NCBI GenBank assembly: GCA_028015205.1
Contig: CM051514.1
Location: 6,510,001-6,574,000 of the forward strand
Length of the DNA: 64,000 nt
From: Mytilisepta virgata
Taxonomy: Eukaryota; Mollusca; Bivalvia; Mytilida; Mytilidae
Direction: 5' to 3'
Of this stretch, positions 48,037 through 60,399 are shown in pieces (positions within the stretch are counted from its first letter, which is position 1; the number at the start of each line of letters is the position of its first letter). The notes below the pieces were generated by a model. It made no database searches. It saw only the letters and a list, made by a program, of their open reading frames with translations, and was not told where the DNA came from. A program made the translations under genes and the position numbers.

Positions 48037-48387
48037 CCTATACTAAAATCCAGAACACGAGACTCAGTGATATTTTTATTGAAAATCCAACATTGATAGT
48101 TGTTAAAGACTGATGCCTTTATCGTGTATCTAAGGTTTTTTTTTCGAAATCAACATATCTCTTTTACTTTTTGGAAAGCAATAAATACGATCGAGTGTGC
48201 CACTGTGACAACCTAATACTTTTATGAATCCTTTAAAAATTGTTTAAATATGTCATTGCTTTGTATAAACCATCACAATAACTGTTTCAAAACTTCAAAC
48301 CGAATTCCCCGATTTATATTTCATAACCCATTTTAACCTCCGTAAAAGTCTCTATCAGTTTTACATGAGGTTAATTATAAGATTTGG

Positions 48388-48622
48388 TTTGTTTGTTTAG
48401 TTGAGGTTTTACGCCGTTTTCAGCACATTTGGCTACTTCGCGGCGGCTAGTTTTTATGGGTGGAGGAAGCCGGAGTATCCGGAGAGAACCACCGACCTTC
48501 GGTAGGAAAATTGGCAATCCTTGTCAGTTAAGATCGGAGTCGAAAACACTCCGCCACAGGTGAGATTCGAACTCACAACCTCAGCGTTGACAGGCTATAG
48601 ACCACTCGGCCACCGAGGCCCC
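48388..48622 (-). mobile_element. tRNA-derived SINE, family B, copy 2, with 13 bp target duplication
   Basis: Inverted copy of 5477-5739, with the tRNA-like head at its right end (GGCCTCGGTGGCCGAGTGG on the minus strand) and a CAAA-type tail at the left. TTATAAGATTTGG is present exactly on both sides (48375-48387 and 48623-48635), the mark of a fairly recent insertion. Confidence 0.92.
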
Positions 48623-48658
48623 TTATAAGATTTGGCGGGAACTGTGTATGTATATATA

Positions 48659-51600
48659 GACGTTACGCGCGATGTTCGTACCTTTTAACGTAACGTACGT
48701 TTTTGTTAAAATCTAACGTTGTATCATGTTTTAGAACGCCACAAAAGTATTTTCTGAATAAAATTTAACAATGTTTAATTTTGGCATGTCTTATAGACAT
48801 TTATATCTGTCAATAATGAATATTTTTCAAACATACAAATACATCTTTTCAATTTGCCTTACATTATACAGTGAAAGTAGTACTTTTCTAACTAGCATTT
48901 GATTAACTTTACCTCTTAGGGGTTCAAATAATTAAATTTCAATCTTAACACCGATAAAACCACATGATTTATTAATGATAAGCACTGTACACAAGTTTAA
49001 CTTTTTAAACAATATGAGTTATTGCGCTCCTTCCATTTCATCTAAAACTGATAAAATGTCGAGATGTGTTGTTTCCGGGAGATTAAGAATTCCACGATTA
49101 CATTGAAGTATTGGTGAAATGTAAATAACAGACGCTACAGCTATAATGGTTAGTTTTTTATCCAACAATTTATACGACAAGATCTTTCTTGTTTGGTTGA
49201 AGTAATACCCACGGACAACTTTCGATCCCTTGCCATGAGTAATGCCCCAATCGTCGGTAGTGTCCTTTTCCAGAACTTCAGGAAAAGTATTAGCTTTGAA
49301 GAGATAATATAGTTTGGGTCCGCTTCATCGGTGTATACAGCAAGTATTGAACCGTCCGCAATAAGATCGCCCATTTCATAATTGTCTGAGGTGTCAGTAG
49401 TAACTGAAGAGCGGATACTGTTATCAACAACTATAGGTACATTAACCTTACTACCAATAAAATTGTTTAAGCAAGCATTGTAATTACCTAACAAACAGTT
49501 TTCACATGAGTAACATGAAAGGTAACGAACATTTAAAGAACGATTATTCGAGTTCGATGCAATCACCTGATGGAGAGTTCTGATACCAGGAATCGGCTTA
49601 TATGAGATGGTGTCACGATTGATACTTTCGACATATCTAAATATTCTGCGCTTACAATACATTGATTTTGTGTCCTTCAAATTTTCATCACAAAAATTGT
49701 AAAAATCTTTCGCGGATTGTATTATTTCATTTCTTCTGTAAACTGCCAAGTCTACTTGATTCTTTAAAAAGCCACCGGCGGCATCTTGCGGCCCTTTAGC
49801 GTGTGATGTTTCGAAATAATTCCTTATAAAAAATTCATATCCGTGTTCGGAACATATGTCCGTTAACATTCCGAAACAATTTCTTGATTTATACTGAACC
49901 GGACAACCGTCAGTAAATTCGTGAATTACTTTTGCATCATATCTTATCGATTCAAGATATTCATTCACCAAGCTTTGTACTTTTTTCGTAAAAAAATTGT
50001 CATGTTTTTCATCAGGACTTATGACGAATAAATGTTCCGTTATTATAAATGGAATGTCTGGCAAACTTTCTACCCCGTCAACCTCTAAAATAGCATGCCT
50101 ATAAATAACTGACACATGAATTGAAACCGCAGTGCGCTGGAAGTAAGTTTGTTGAAGTTCAAATTTTTCTTTGCAGCCGTAGTTTTCGGAATAATCATGA
50201 ATTATTATACAATGATTAGGTAATAAGTTTTCTTTTAAACTTTTTAATTGTGCATTTTGCCACTGTGCGCGGAACTGGTGCCCGGCAAATTTTTCTAAAA
50301 GTTCCTTAAAGTAAGTAAACATTTCACCAGGTTTTCTACATTTTCGTACAAGTGTAAGTTTTTTCTTTGCACCAATATTTACATATTCGTACCGTTCCCA
50401 ATATACATTTGGGGCATCATCCGATACATTCAATTCTTGATCCGAAAATTTCAATAAATGCAGTCCACATTTACCACACTGACGATCTAAACACGACTTC
50501 GAGTAAGAGTTGCTGACTGGGTCCTTTTCACACAATGAAGCAACGGTAATGTCAGTCAGGTGTTCATAAATAGGGAAACAATTTAGTTCATTATCCGAAA
50601 TATTAGGAATCGTATTTTTTTTTTCTAAATTCCATTGTTTTTGAAAATAAAGATCGGGCTTCTACATGGTAGCAACAGCAGCACGTAATACGATCCTTTG
50701 GTCTAGCTGCACGGACAAAGTACGGCTTTAAACGTTCAAATGTTCTTTGGTTCATTTTTATATTCGGATGATTAGAACAAAATTCATTGTAGACTTCCGT
50801 TTGAGATTTATCAAGAATGTACACAGAATGTTTAAAAAATTGTTAGGGCCGACGCGAATTCGTTTTGTGTCATTCTTATTGCCAGACGGACGAGATGTGT
50901 TAGGATCTATCCAAAAATTATATGCAATTTTCTTAACATCATCAGTAATGGAATCCTTCCGTGTTTTTCTGTCAATATATGTCCAACAAGATTTTTCAGA
51001 AGTAAATATTTGAGTTCGTACTCGTTTTCCGGTCGTCAGTCGTTTGAGGGGAAGTCCCAACTTCTTTGAAAGTAAGGTTTTCTTCCGTTGCTTACCAACA
51101 TTTGTGCCACTCGTGCTAGCTGCAATTACACTTAATGCAGTTCTTGCGGAATCTGACCTTGAATTTTTTGCATGATTGACTATTTCTTTAAGGTCATGAA
51201 GGACAGCTTCGGCCAGGTTAACTTCGTTTTTTTCTTCAGGTGTAACAACTACCTTTAGTTTTTCTAGCGATCGGACAGTTGGGGAATGTTTGTTATCTAA
51301 GTAAGTAGCCATTACTGCTACTCTTTTCTTTGGTGTTGTAGGGAGTGCCCTTTTCATTAATTTTAAGGCCCTACTTTTTTCCATTTTATTAGAAAAAGTG
51401 TTTTTTATGTCAGTTATTGTGTTAATAGTGGCATCTTTATTGATTTTATTCCTATATTTTCTTTTCCGTTCTGTTTCCTTCGACCTTTTATTAGCTTTAA
51501 GTTGCCTTTCTTTTCTTTTTCTCTTTGCCGCGGAAGTTTCTGAATAACCACAGTTATGAAATTTTGGTTTTAATTTATTAATTCTCTCTTTTTTCATCAT

Positions 51601-52740
51601 TTCATATCTTTGCTTACAATTTTCTTTATTTCTTTGTGCTTTTTTCTGTTTCCACATTTCTATTCTTAGAGTAGATGTGCTTTTATTAACTGTAAATTAA
51701 AACAGAATCAAAAAAATTTATGATTGAGTATTTACCGCGAGATGCATACATGTAGATAAAATGCGAAATTAAACCAAACAAATCAGCTAAGTTGAAGGAA
51801 TAATGAAACCATAGCTTTCAAAGGAGTGTTAATCCATGTATTTGGGTTTTTTTTATCCAATTTTTTTTTATTTAGCCATTATTACGCCCATTATAAATTT
51901 GTCGATCAAAAAAACCCATGCGATAAGACGTCAAACTGTCGCCGTCAAAATTTTGACGTGTGTGACATTATTGTCACATTTTTTTAAATACTTATTTTTC
52001 CGGAACAACGGATGCTAATGTTTTAGAAATAAAACAAAAATAACATGCACATATTGAAATTTCATTGCCGAAATCGGGGAAATGGAGTATTACAGTTAAC
52101 TCAAAAAAGAGACATCGGAAATATTTTTGTTAAAAACGGACGTGTGACATTTTGTTCACCAAATTTGAAAAGTTCGTAGTTTTATTCATTTTATGTTTGA
52201 GCGATTGATTTTTATAAATTTAGCTCAGCGGAAAAACAACATTATGATAGAGTTATTATTTTCTCACCTGATGGCATCATTTATCTGTATTGTATACTTG
52301 ATTTCGTAAAGGCAGATTTGGAAACTGAGACGGGACACAATGTTCTTTTGCCGATTTGCCTGGCGAAATGGTAGATGACGTCATTATTACGTGAAACAAA
52401 ATTACGTCATAAAAGAATACCCTTGCTGCCAATTCCTGGCAAAAAATGGGGACATTCGGATGAAAAATGAAGGCGTAAGGAATGCTTAAACTTTTGTTGT
52501 CGTAGTCAAATGTTACCCGGGACAACACAATTTTTCTCCGAAATCAAGATTCAAAAGCTTATGAAGGCGAATCAATGTATTTTATATCGTCTTGAGATGG
52601 GCTAATGTATCAAGAACATAAAAAAACTCTCAAAATGGTGTTTTTATTTTTTATTTAAACTATTAATTTTGTTGTGCTGCGCGGTTTTACTTATAAAGAA
52701 GGATGTATATGATAACGGTACGAACATCGCGCGTAACGTC
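48659..52740 (-). mobile_element. 4.08 kb DNA transposon with 24 bp perfect inverted ends
   Basis: The ends 48659-48682 and 52717-52740 are exact inverses, starting GACGTTACGCGCG. ATA flanks both sides, a possible 3 bp target duplication. Inside the left end a further ACGTAACGTACG motif is seen. It encodes one transposase-like protein in three minus-strand frames (49150-51657). A donor near 52268 and an acceptor near 51693 suggest a 5' untranslated intron. The right end lies about 270 bp upstream of the EMC4 start codon. Confidence 0.9.
49150..51657 (-). pseudogene. DDE-like transposase of an unclassified family, two homopolymer frame breaks
   Basis: Frame 1 (51657 to 50758) has a very basic N-terminus (KKAQRNKENCKQRYEMMKK) and a Lys/Arg-rich middle. 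Frame 2 (50824 to 50603) continues with YILDKSQTEVYNEF and FERLKPYFVRAARPKDRITC. Frame 3 (to 49150) has CLDRQCGKCGLHL, HDYSENYGC, HEFTDGCPVQYKSR, NYFETSHAKGPQDAAGG and a Cys-rich SCYSCENCLLGNYNAC tail. The two Asp of HDYSEN and FTDGC and an acidic residue in the ETSHAKGPQD block are candidate DDE residues. Frame changes fall at a T6 run and an A10 run. Proteins of this type recur in Hydra, anemone and mollusc genomes; I cannot place it in a named superfamily. Confidence 0.8.
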
Positions 52741-53010
52741 ATAGTATTATATGATCCCTGGATTTGGGAATCAATTTATTTATCAAATCTTCTTTTAGTA
52801 AAAAACATTGGTTATCATTTTATTTTCGCTTTATTTCTACTGTACTCTTCTTTCATAATTTGTCTTTTTTGTTGGATCTTTGGATTTTGGTTTAATGGTT
52901 TTTCCCAATGCCCTTCTTTCGCACACATTAACTGGTATTCAGATATACCTTCATTTAAAAATTATATCACCCTTCTCTTCCCATCCTTTATTTATCCCCT
53001 GCTTAAAGAA

Positions 53011-55809
53011 ATGTCGCGTAGAAAACTGCATAAGTGGTCAATTGATTTTACTGGAATTGGTAGATCGAAAGGGGAGAAGGCAATTGTACAGTTAAATACT
53101 GATTTAAGAAAACCAATAGGTAACATCTTCTACTGTAATAGTAAGGAGGATTCCGCGCAATAATGTTTTTCCGTCGTACTGTAGCCATATTATAATTAGT
53201 TAACAACAGGTGGCAGCACAAAAGGAGCTATTAAATGTGTGCAGAAAAATGTGAACAAACATTATCTCATTACCCCCTCCTAACACTTTGTAAAATTCCA
53301 ATGCTTCAAATGGGAAACCTTATCACTTCCTGTGTACATTTCAACATCCAGAAATTCTGCCACCGTTTGTTTATTGATATTGCTAGACTTCAACTATGTG
53401 TCTTTTTCAAACTGCAAGTGTGTGTCGGGAATATCTCAAAATTTTCTTTAAAATGTAAGTAAAAAGTATTACACTACGTTTCATTCCCAATAGTAGTAAC
53501 AAATTATTGCCTTTTGTTGAAATGACCCAAATATTGAACGACAGCTGATTTTCTGTTTCTTGTGTGCATTTCACTGATGTTTGCTTCATACTTTTATTCA
53601 ACAACAACAAATACTTTATTGACACCACAAACAAATCTGACTGCAGAATATGTGCAAGTTAATTATGACTCCGAAATTTTGACCATTAAGACATACAGAA
53701 TTGTTATTTTAAAAGTACAGAATTTAGTTGCCAAATTATGTGAGACACCTGCACACTGTAGGCTAATGTGTGTCTCACCTACTTAGGCAACTGATTACTT
53801 GACGAAAATGTAAGGATTTCATTACTATTCTGTATATTTAAATCAATAATACATTATGTCTTAAAAGTCAACATGGATCCAACTTTCGGAAACAGACTGT
53901 GAACATATTCTGCAAGGTCTCAATTGTTTGTGGTGACGTCATATATAAGTATGATGCAAAAATCAGTGAAATGCACACAGAGATGGGAAAATTTCTCTTG
54001 TAAAATATTGGGGACACTTAGGCAATGGAAAAGACAATATGTCATTACGAATATTGTTAACAAATGGTAGTGTAATACTTTTTACTTTCATTTTAGAGAA
54101 ACATTTGAGATATTCTAAAAAAAAACAGTTTGAAAAAAGGCACATCTATAATACTAAAATTAAAGGCTCGATTTCTTTGGCCTGTCATCAGGTAAGAACT
54201 GCAAAAGACACAATTCAAATCAGAATTTGACTGGTAGAAGATGAATCTGTTGTCTGAAAATTTCACACCTTTAGGTCGATATGTTTCTTTAAATGCTATG
54301 AGTTAAATCGAACCGAACCATTCTGACATGTTTCCATGTTTTGTTATTGGACTTCACTTCCGTTCTAAGGGTAATTGTTCAGCTACATGTATATGTAGTG
54401 ACCAGAGGTAACCGAAAATAGTTCTGATATATGCAGTCATTATACCCCAGATGATAAAATATTGAAAGAGCGATTGGTTTTGACATGTTTGATTAAGGCA
54501 ATGACAATGACATAGAGATTATGCTCTGAATAGTTTTCACAATATGGACTAATAACTGAACAATTGACACAATTAAGAAAACTTTATTTCACACTTGGAT
54601 AAAAGATAGAATCAAAAGTATTAGTGAGCTTTTAAAATGAACAAACATAATACAGATATGACAAGCACATAATAAGAGAAAATGTTTTTGTTCTGTTTTT
54701 TAAGGGAATTAAAGTATTTTGGTTTACTTTGAATATTGTTTCGATTTTTACAATAAATGGGAACCAGTTGAATAAATGATTATTGATACATTGTATATAG
54801 GGAATAGACAAGTCATAGTAACAACAAAGTGAAGCGAATCCGCTTGGAAAAGCAATAAATAATAAAATAATATAATGTTTTTCACCCATCGCTTTACAAG
54901 TAACAAATATATCACTCTCCGAAAATGGTGGGGTGCTCTGTCCAATGGGTAGGAAAATCTATTCCATCTTTTTATAATACCCGTGCTTGCACAGGTATTT
55001 GCCTAGCTAGTAGTAATTAAAAATTAAACATTAGCATGTTGAATTCCAGTTTGCCCTGGATGGATTTGCCATAGTTCAAGTTCGCCTTGAGTTGTTTCAC
55101 CTTAGATTTAAATAGATTAATGAAAGAGTACGCCAAATGTACAAATGTACCGGTAGTAACTATATCATAGCATCCTTGTATCACAGGGACGTACTTGTTC
55201 CCAGTCTGCAAATAAAATTTACTATCCAAATCTTTTGACCACTCATTTCTTGCTGTTTTATATCATTTCAAACATAAATTCCAATAAATTCAAACACAAT
55301 TTACCTTATAGTTATAATCACCTCCAAGTGTACGGTACCATGTTTATTCAAGATTTAATCATTTAAATATACTTTATGTTGTAGGTTACAACGAAGACGT
55401 ATCATCTGTACGCCATGATGAACAAAACGAGCCCATAGACACACAGAAACTTATTGACAAAAGATCATGGGAAATAGCTATTGGACCTCTGAAACAAATC
55501 CCAATGAATTTTTTTATTATGTGGATGGCTGGAAATTCAATATCCATTTTTCCAATCATGATGGTAGGGATGATGTTTTTCCGGCCGATCCAAGCCTTGA
55601 TTAGTATTCAGGCAACTTTCAGTTCAATTGAAGGAAACAGTTCATATCTTCAAAAGTTGGTTTACATTCTTGGTAATCTGGTATGTTTGGGTTTAGCAGT
55701 TTATAAATGTCAAGTCATGGGACTTTTGCCAACACATTCATCTGATTGGCTGGCGTTTGTTGAAGCTCAGCACAGAATGGAATGGTCTGGAGGTGGGGCT
55801 GCATTGTAG
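53011..55809 (+). CDS. EMC4: ER membrane protein complex subunit 4, two exons, complete
   Basis: Exons 53011-53119 and 55385-55809 join in phase to give 177 residues (human about 183). EMC4 is a subunit of the ER membrane insertase complex. Landmarks: HKWSIDF near the N-terminus, the PIGYNED junction, [64 protein letters not shown] and [19 protein letters not shown]. At least two membrane helices are visible. The ATG at 53011 is chosen because it starts the conserved N-terminus; a longer upstream frame begins inside the transposon. AATAAA at about 55923 is a candidate poly(A) signal. Confidence 0.95.
53420..54125. repeat. Inverted pair of a dispersed repeat in the EMC4 intron
   Basis: GGAATATCTCAAAATTTTCT followed by AAAAAGTATTACACTACG near 53429-53482 is inverted at about 54067-54120. 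A related copy occurs at 32040-32130. The intervening part may belong to one larger element. Confidence 0.55.
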
Positions 55810-55929
55810 ACATATACAGATCGTATTAACAAAATTATGAATGGATTGTGACATGACACTCGATATTTGTTTCTTAATTTATTTCAAAATTTATGAGGTT
55901 TGAGATTAGAGCTTCATGTAGAAATAAAA

Positions 55930-56910
55930 AAAATTGGGAATCCTGAATTTCTTATTGCTATCTTTTTTTCAGATATAAATTATTTTTTTCATTCACCCAT
56001 CAGATTTTCGGACAAAATAAATTGTTCATGTATTTGTCATTTGTATATCGGTACTATGAAAAAAAGAAGGGATATTGTGGATAAATTCTTGATTCAAAAT
56101 CCCTGCACATATGTACCAAAACCCATGCAAAAGAACCTTAACCTCAGATACTAGTTTAAGGATGCTCACTGGTCATGTTTTGGTCTTTTTGTCAGATTTT
56201 CGGAATCCTCGGGTTTTATCCATTTCTTAGACATGAAATGTTTTGCCCATGAACCCCCACGTTTTCTTTAATAATTCAATCATATATACCTTAAAATGGT
56301 ATTTGACAAAATTTTATAAAATCCTTTTTATTTTTTCATATATTTTTGAGAGACTGAAGTTTCCAATGCAAAAACAATGAAAAATCCAGAGAAAACCTAT
56401 TTCCTGCAAATTTTCAAGGCTTTATAGCTCTAAAATGAGCATATGAACCTATATTTTTTTCTTGCTTATTTGTTTACTATTCATATGTTCTCTCAAACTT
56501 AAACACCTATTTCAAATCCTATTTATTTCCTATTAGACCAGCCTTAAGGGATGTTCTTCATTTTGCAGTCTCATTGAAATCTTCAACATCTTGTACCCTA
56601 CAGAAAGTTAGTTTTTTGCTAAATGTAAATTTCATCACATATGTGCAGTTGAATAACAAAACGGTCATTGTGTAAATAGAACAGATGGAGACATCTAACA
56701 AATACTGCCTGATTTTGTCTTGACAGTTCACAGCCAAAAATATTACTTACATTACTAAAATCACAAGGTCATTAAGATATATAAACTTTATTGGAAATGC
56801 ATGGTTGCACCCCTAGGGGTTGACAGCAAACAAAATGAACATAACATACAGTCATATTAATATAAAATACACAAGTACAAAATCTATGCAGTTGTAGAGT
56901 CCACTTTATT
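55930..56910. other. Downstream of EMC4, no gene recognised
   Basis: Holds the EMC4 3' flank and phrases of a dispersed repeat (AGGATGCTCACTGGTCATGT). I see no coding motif. Confidence 0.4.
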
Positions 56911-58447
56911 AGCTCACCTGGCCTAAAAGGCCATGTGAGCTTTTCTCATCACTTGGCGTCCGTCGTCGTCCAATCTAATTAAAAACCGATCTCTCATCGC
57001 TCTCGTTTTCTGATATGTCGCGTGGGAGATCTAACGAAATCCACTTTGAGGTCACATGTGAGTGAACTGGAACTTACGAATTTATAATGATATGCAAATT
57101 AGTTGACTTCCTATCAGTAAGCCAATCAAAAAAGTTTATGAATTCTGGGGACTGACGATTTCTTCGTAATCAACTTACAAGATCGCGTAAGCCGCAATTT
57201 CATTGGTCGAACAGGACACACCTACGAGATCACTCACATGTGACCTCAAAGCGGGTTTCGTTAGATCTCCCACGCGACATATCAGAAAACGGGAGCGATG
57301 AGAGATCAGTTTTTAATTAGATTAGTCGTCGTCGTTAACAATTTTTCAAACATCTTCTCCTCTGAAACTACGGAATGGATTTGGATAAAACTTAGCATGA
57401 TTATTCCTTAGGGTATCCTGCACAAAGTTTATGCTTCGATTTTTGATACGTCGAAAAACATGGCCACTGTTACTAAAAATAGAACATAGGGGTCAAACAA
57501 CAGTTTTTAGCAAGTATCTCAACAATCATTACGTGACAGCAAATTCTGGCAGGTTGAAAGTGTTCAGCATGATGAGAGCTACCTGTGTGCTGATTTTCGT
57601 TAAAATCTGTCAACTGATGTTAGAGTTATTGCCCTTTTTTGACATTTTTGGCTTTTTTTTATGTTATTATTTCAAAAATCTTCTTCTCTGAAACTACTGT
57701 TCAAAATCAAATGAAACTTGGTAAGATTTTTCCTTAGGGTATCCTGCAAAAAGTTAATGCTTGGATTTTTGATTGGTCGAAAAACATGTCCGCCCTTACT
57801 AAAAATAGAACATAGGGGTCAAATGCTGTTTTTTGCTATTTTTTCCTGAATTATAGAAATAAAATGAAGATGAAAGCTACTTTCAAGGTAAACATGGTAT
57901 TCCGAGTTGAATGGTGATGATGAAATTTTGTTTTGGACGGCCATTTTTAAAATGGCTGCCCTTTTCCCTCCATTTTTTACACTTGCTCGGATTTCAACAT
58001 TTGGTTTTTAAAGTAAACATGGAATCCTTAGTGAATGGTGATGATGAGAATGTTGTATAACAATGATTAAACTTCATCATATGTGAGCTTTTAATTGCCA
58101 TCACTTGGTGTCCGTCATCATCGTTGTTAACAAATCTTCAAACATCTCCTCTGAAACTACTAGGGGGATTCGGATGAAACTTGAAGCATGATTGTTGAAG
58201 ATGAATTAAAGCTTGTATTTTGTATTGTGAATCATCAGATTGACCATGACTGTATCTTAATCAAGCGTAGGGAGAACTCATGCCCATTTCTTTCCAGCGG
58301 TTCTTGAAAGGCTTTTAAAGGTATTTTCAGCATTTTACCTGACCTTTAATACTCAGTTTAATTTACAACAAACATTAATATATTAATTTAGTTTATAGTG
58401 CATTGTTTGCCAGGTGAGCGATTCAGGCTCTTGAGAGCCTCTTGTTT
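56911..58447. mobile_element. ~1.5 kb non-autonomous element, copy 1
   Basis: The left end AGCTCACCTGGCC and the right end CAGGTGAGCGATTCAGG form a short inverted pair. The right end closes with a small hairpin, GGCTCTTGAGAGCC. The body has repeated GAAACTAC, ACATGGCC and AAAAATAGAACATAGGGGTC phrases. A MITE is nested at 56972-57323. Confidence 0.8.
56972..57323. mobile_element. MITE nested in the 1.5 kb element, ~90 bp inverted ends
   Basis: AATCTAATTAAAAACCGATC at the left is mirrored by the right end. The inverted arms extend through TCGCGTGGGAGATCTAACGA and GGTCACATGTGAGTGA with few mismatches. It interrupts the GTCGTC run of the host element. Confidence 0.88.
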
Positions 58448-58464
58448 AGTTTAAGCGGCTTTTT

Positions 58465-60022
58465 AGCTTACCTGACCCAAAGAGCCAAGTGAGCTTTTCT
58501 CATCACTTGGCATCCGTCGTCCGTTAACTTTTACAAACATCTTCTCCTCTGAAACTACTGGACCAAATGAAATCAACCTTGGCCACAAACATTATTAGGG
58601 TATCTAGTTTAAAAAATTTGTCTGATGACCGTGCCTTCCAACCAACATGGCCGACATGGCTAAAAATAGAACATAGGGGTAAACTGCTGATTTTGTCTTG
58701 TATCTCAAAAACTAAAGCATTTAGAACAGAACTGACATGGGGTAAAAATGTTCACCAGGTCAAGATCTACCTGCCCTGAAATTTTCAGACGAATCGGACA
58801 AACCTTTGTTGTGTTATTGCCCCTAAATTGTTAATTTTAAGGAACTTTTGCAGTTTTCGGTTATTATTTTGAATATTATTATAGATACATGTAAAGACAA
58901 ACTGTAAACAGCAAAAATGTTCAACAAAGTAAGATCTACAAATAAGTCAACATGACCAAAATCATTGATTGACCCCTTATACAAGTAGGAGTTTTTGCCC
59001 TTTAAAGACGACATCCAGCATAAACTTTCCTTTAAAGATCTTATCCTCTGAGACACTAGGCCAATTGAGACCAAACTTTGGTGGAATGGTCCTTGGGTGG
59101 CCCCCTTCCAAAGTTATGTCCGGCATCCCCGACTTCCAACCGACATGGCTGCTGTTACAAAAAATAGAAAAAGGGGAGGGAGGATTTCAAAAATCTTCTA
59201 TAAACTACAAGGCCAATTGGAACTTAAGTTAGCAGTAATGGTCCTTAGGAGGTTCTCTTTCAGAAATATGTCCGATGACCCGGACTGTTAACTAAGATGG
59301 CCGCCACAGCCGAACTTACTGTAATATAGCGCCCAATGGGAAAAATTTTCTTGTCTGAAATCACTTTACCAATTGGAACCAGACTTGGCAGCAATGGTCC
59401 TTAGATGGTCCTCTTTCAGAAATATGTTCTATGACCCGAAATGTCAACCAAAATGGCCACCACAACCGAACTTATTTTTAACATAGGCCCTATGGGAAAA
59501 TTCACTGAAAAATCTTCTTGTCTGAAACAACTTGTCCAATTGGAACCTGACTAGGCAGCAATGATCCTTAGGAGGTCTCTTTCCAAAGTTTTTCCGATTC
59601 GTGGACTGTGAACCACGATTGCTGCCACAGCGGAACTTAGTTTAACACAGGACCCTATGGGAAATTCACTCAAAAATCTGCTTGTCTGAAACCATTAAGC
59701 CAATTAGAACTAGACTTGGTAGCAATGGTCCTCTTTCAGAATGTTGCCTGATGACCCGGACTTTCAACCAAGATGGCCGCCATAGCCGAACTTAGTTTAA
59801 CATAGGGCCCTATGGGAAAATTTCATTGAAAAATCATCTTGTCAGAAACCACTTGACATATTGGATCCAGACTTGGCAGCAATGGTCCTTATGAACTTAG
59901 TTTAACATAGAACCTTGTAGAAAAACCAACCAAATTAACCGCAACACTTAAATATTTAGTACTGTTCAAGGTGAAAAGTTAAATCCAGGTGAGCGATACA
60001 GGCTCTTGAGAGCCTCTTGTTT
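58465..60022. mobile_element. ~1.5 kb non-autonomous element, copy 2, with ~162 bp internal tandem units
   Basis: It has the same ends as copy 1 (AGCTTACCTGACC and CCAGGTGAGCGATACAGG plus GGCTCTTGAGAGCC). From 59287 to 59900 units carrying GATGGCCGCCACAGCCGAAC and CTTGTCTGAAA repeat about every 162 bp. Confidence 0.82.
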
Positions 60023-60159
60023 AAAAATGGAGCAGCAAACTGCATAAGATCATAATGAGAAAGTATTCTTTTCAGTTTCTTAGAAGTTGATAAGTTATTT
60101 ATATCTGGTAATTTGGTTAAAACATTATTAAACTAGAAATTGTGTCTGTAAGACACGGA

Positions 60160-60360
60160 TGCCCCGCCTAAAATGTATGTCATCATGTATGACTACTCAG
60201 TACTAAAATAGACCTCTTTCAGAATTGTGTCCATTGACCCAAACTATCAACCAAGATGGCCACCACAGCCGAAATTTTAACCCTGTGGGAACTGGTCGCT
60301 ATATGTAATAGGCAATGCTCATCAGGTGAGCGATACGGGCCCCTTTGAGCCTCTGGTTTT
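60160..60360. repeat. Fragment of the same element family
   Basis: Contains CAAGATGGCCACCACAGCCG and the right end CAGGTGAGCGATACGGGCCC, so it is a 5'-truncated third copy. Confidence 0.7.
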
Positions 60361-60399
60361 GTACCTCCCTGTTTCAATTTCTAAAACATGATCACTTAT

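Noticed and set aside
52669..53010. N-terminal extension of the EMC4 frame
   Set aside because: It begins inside the transposon end and has no similarity to EMC4; the conserved protein starts at 53011.
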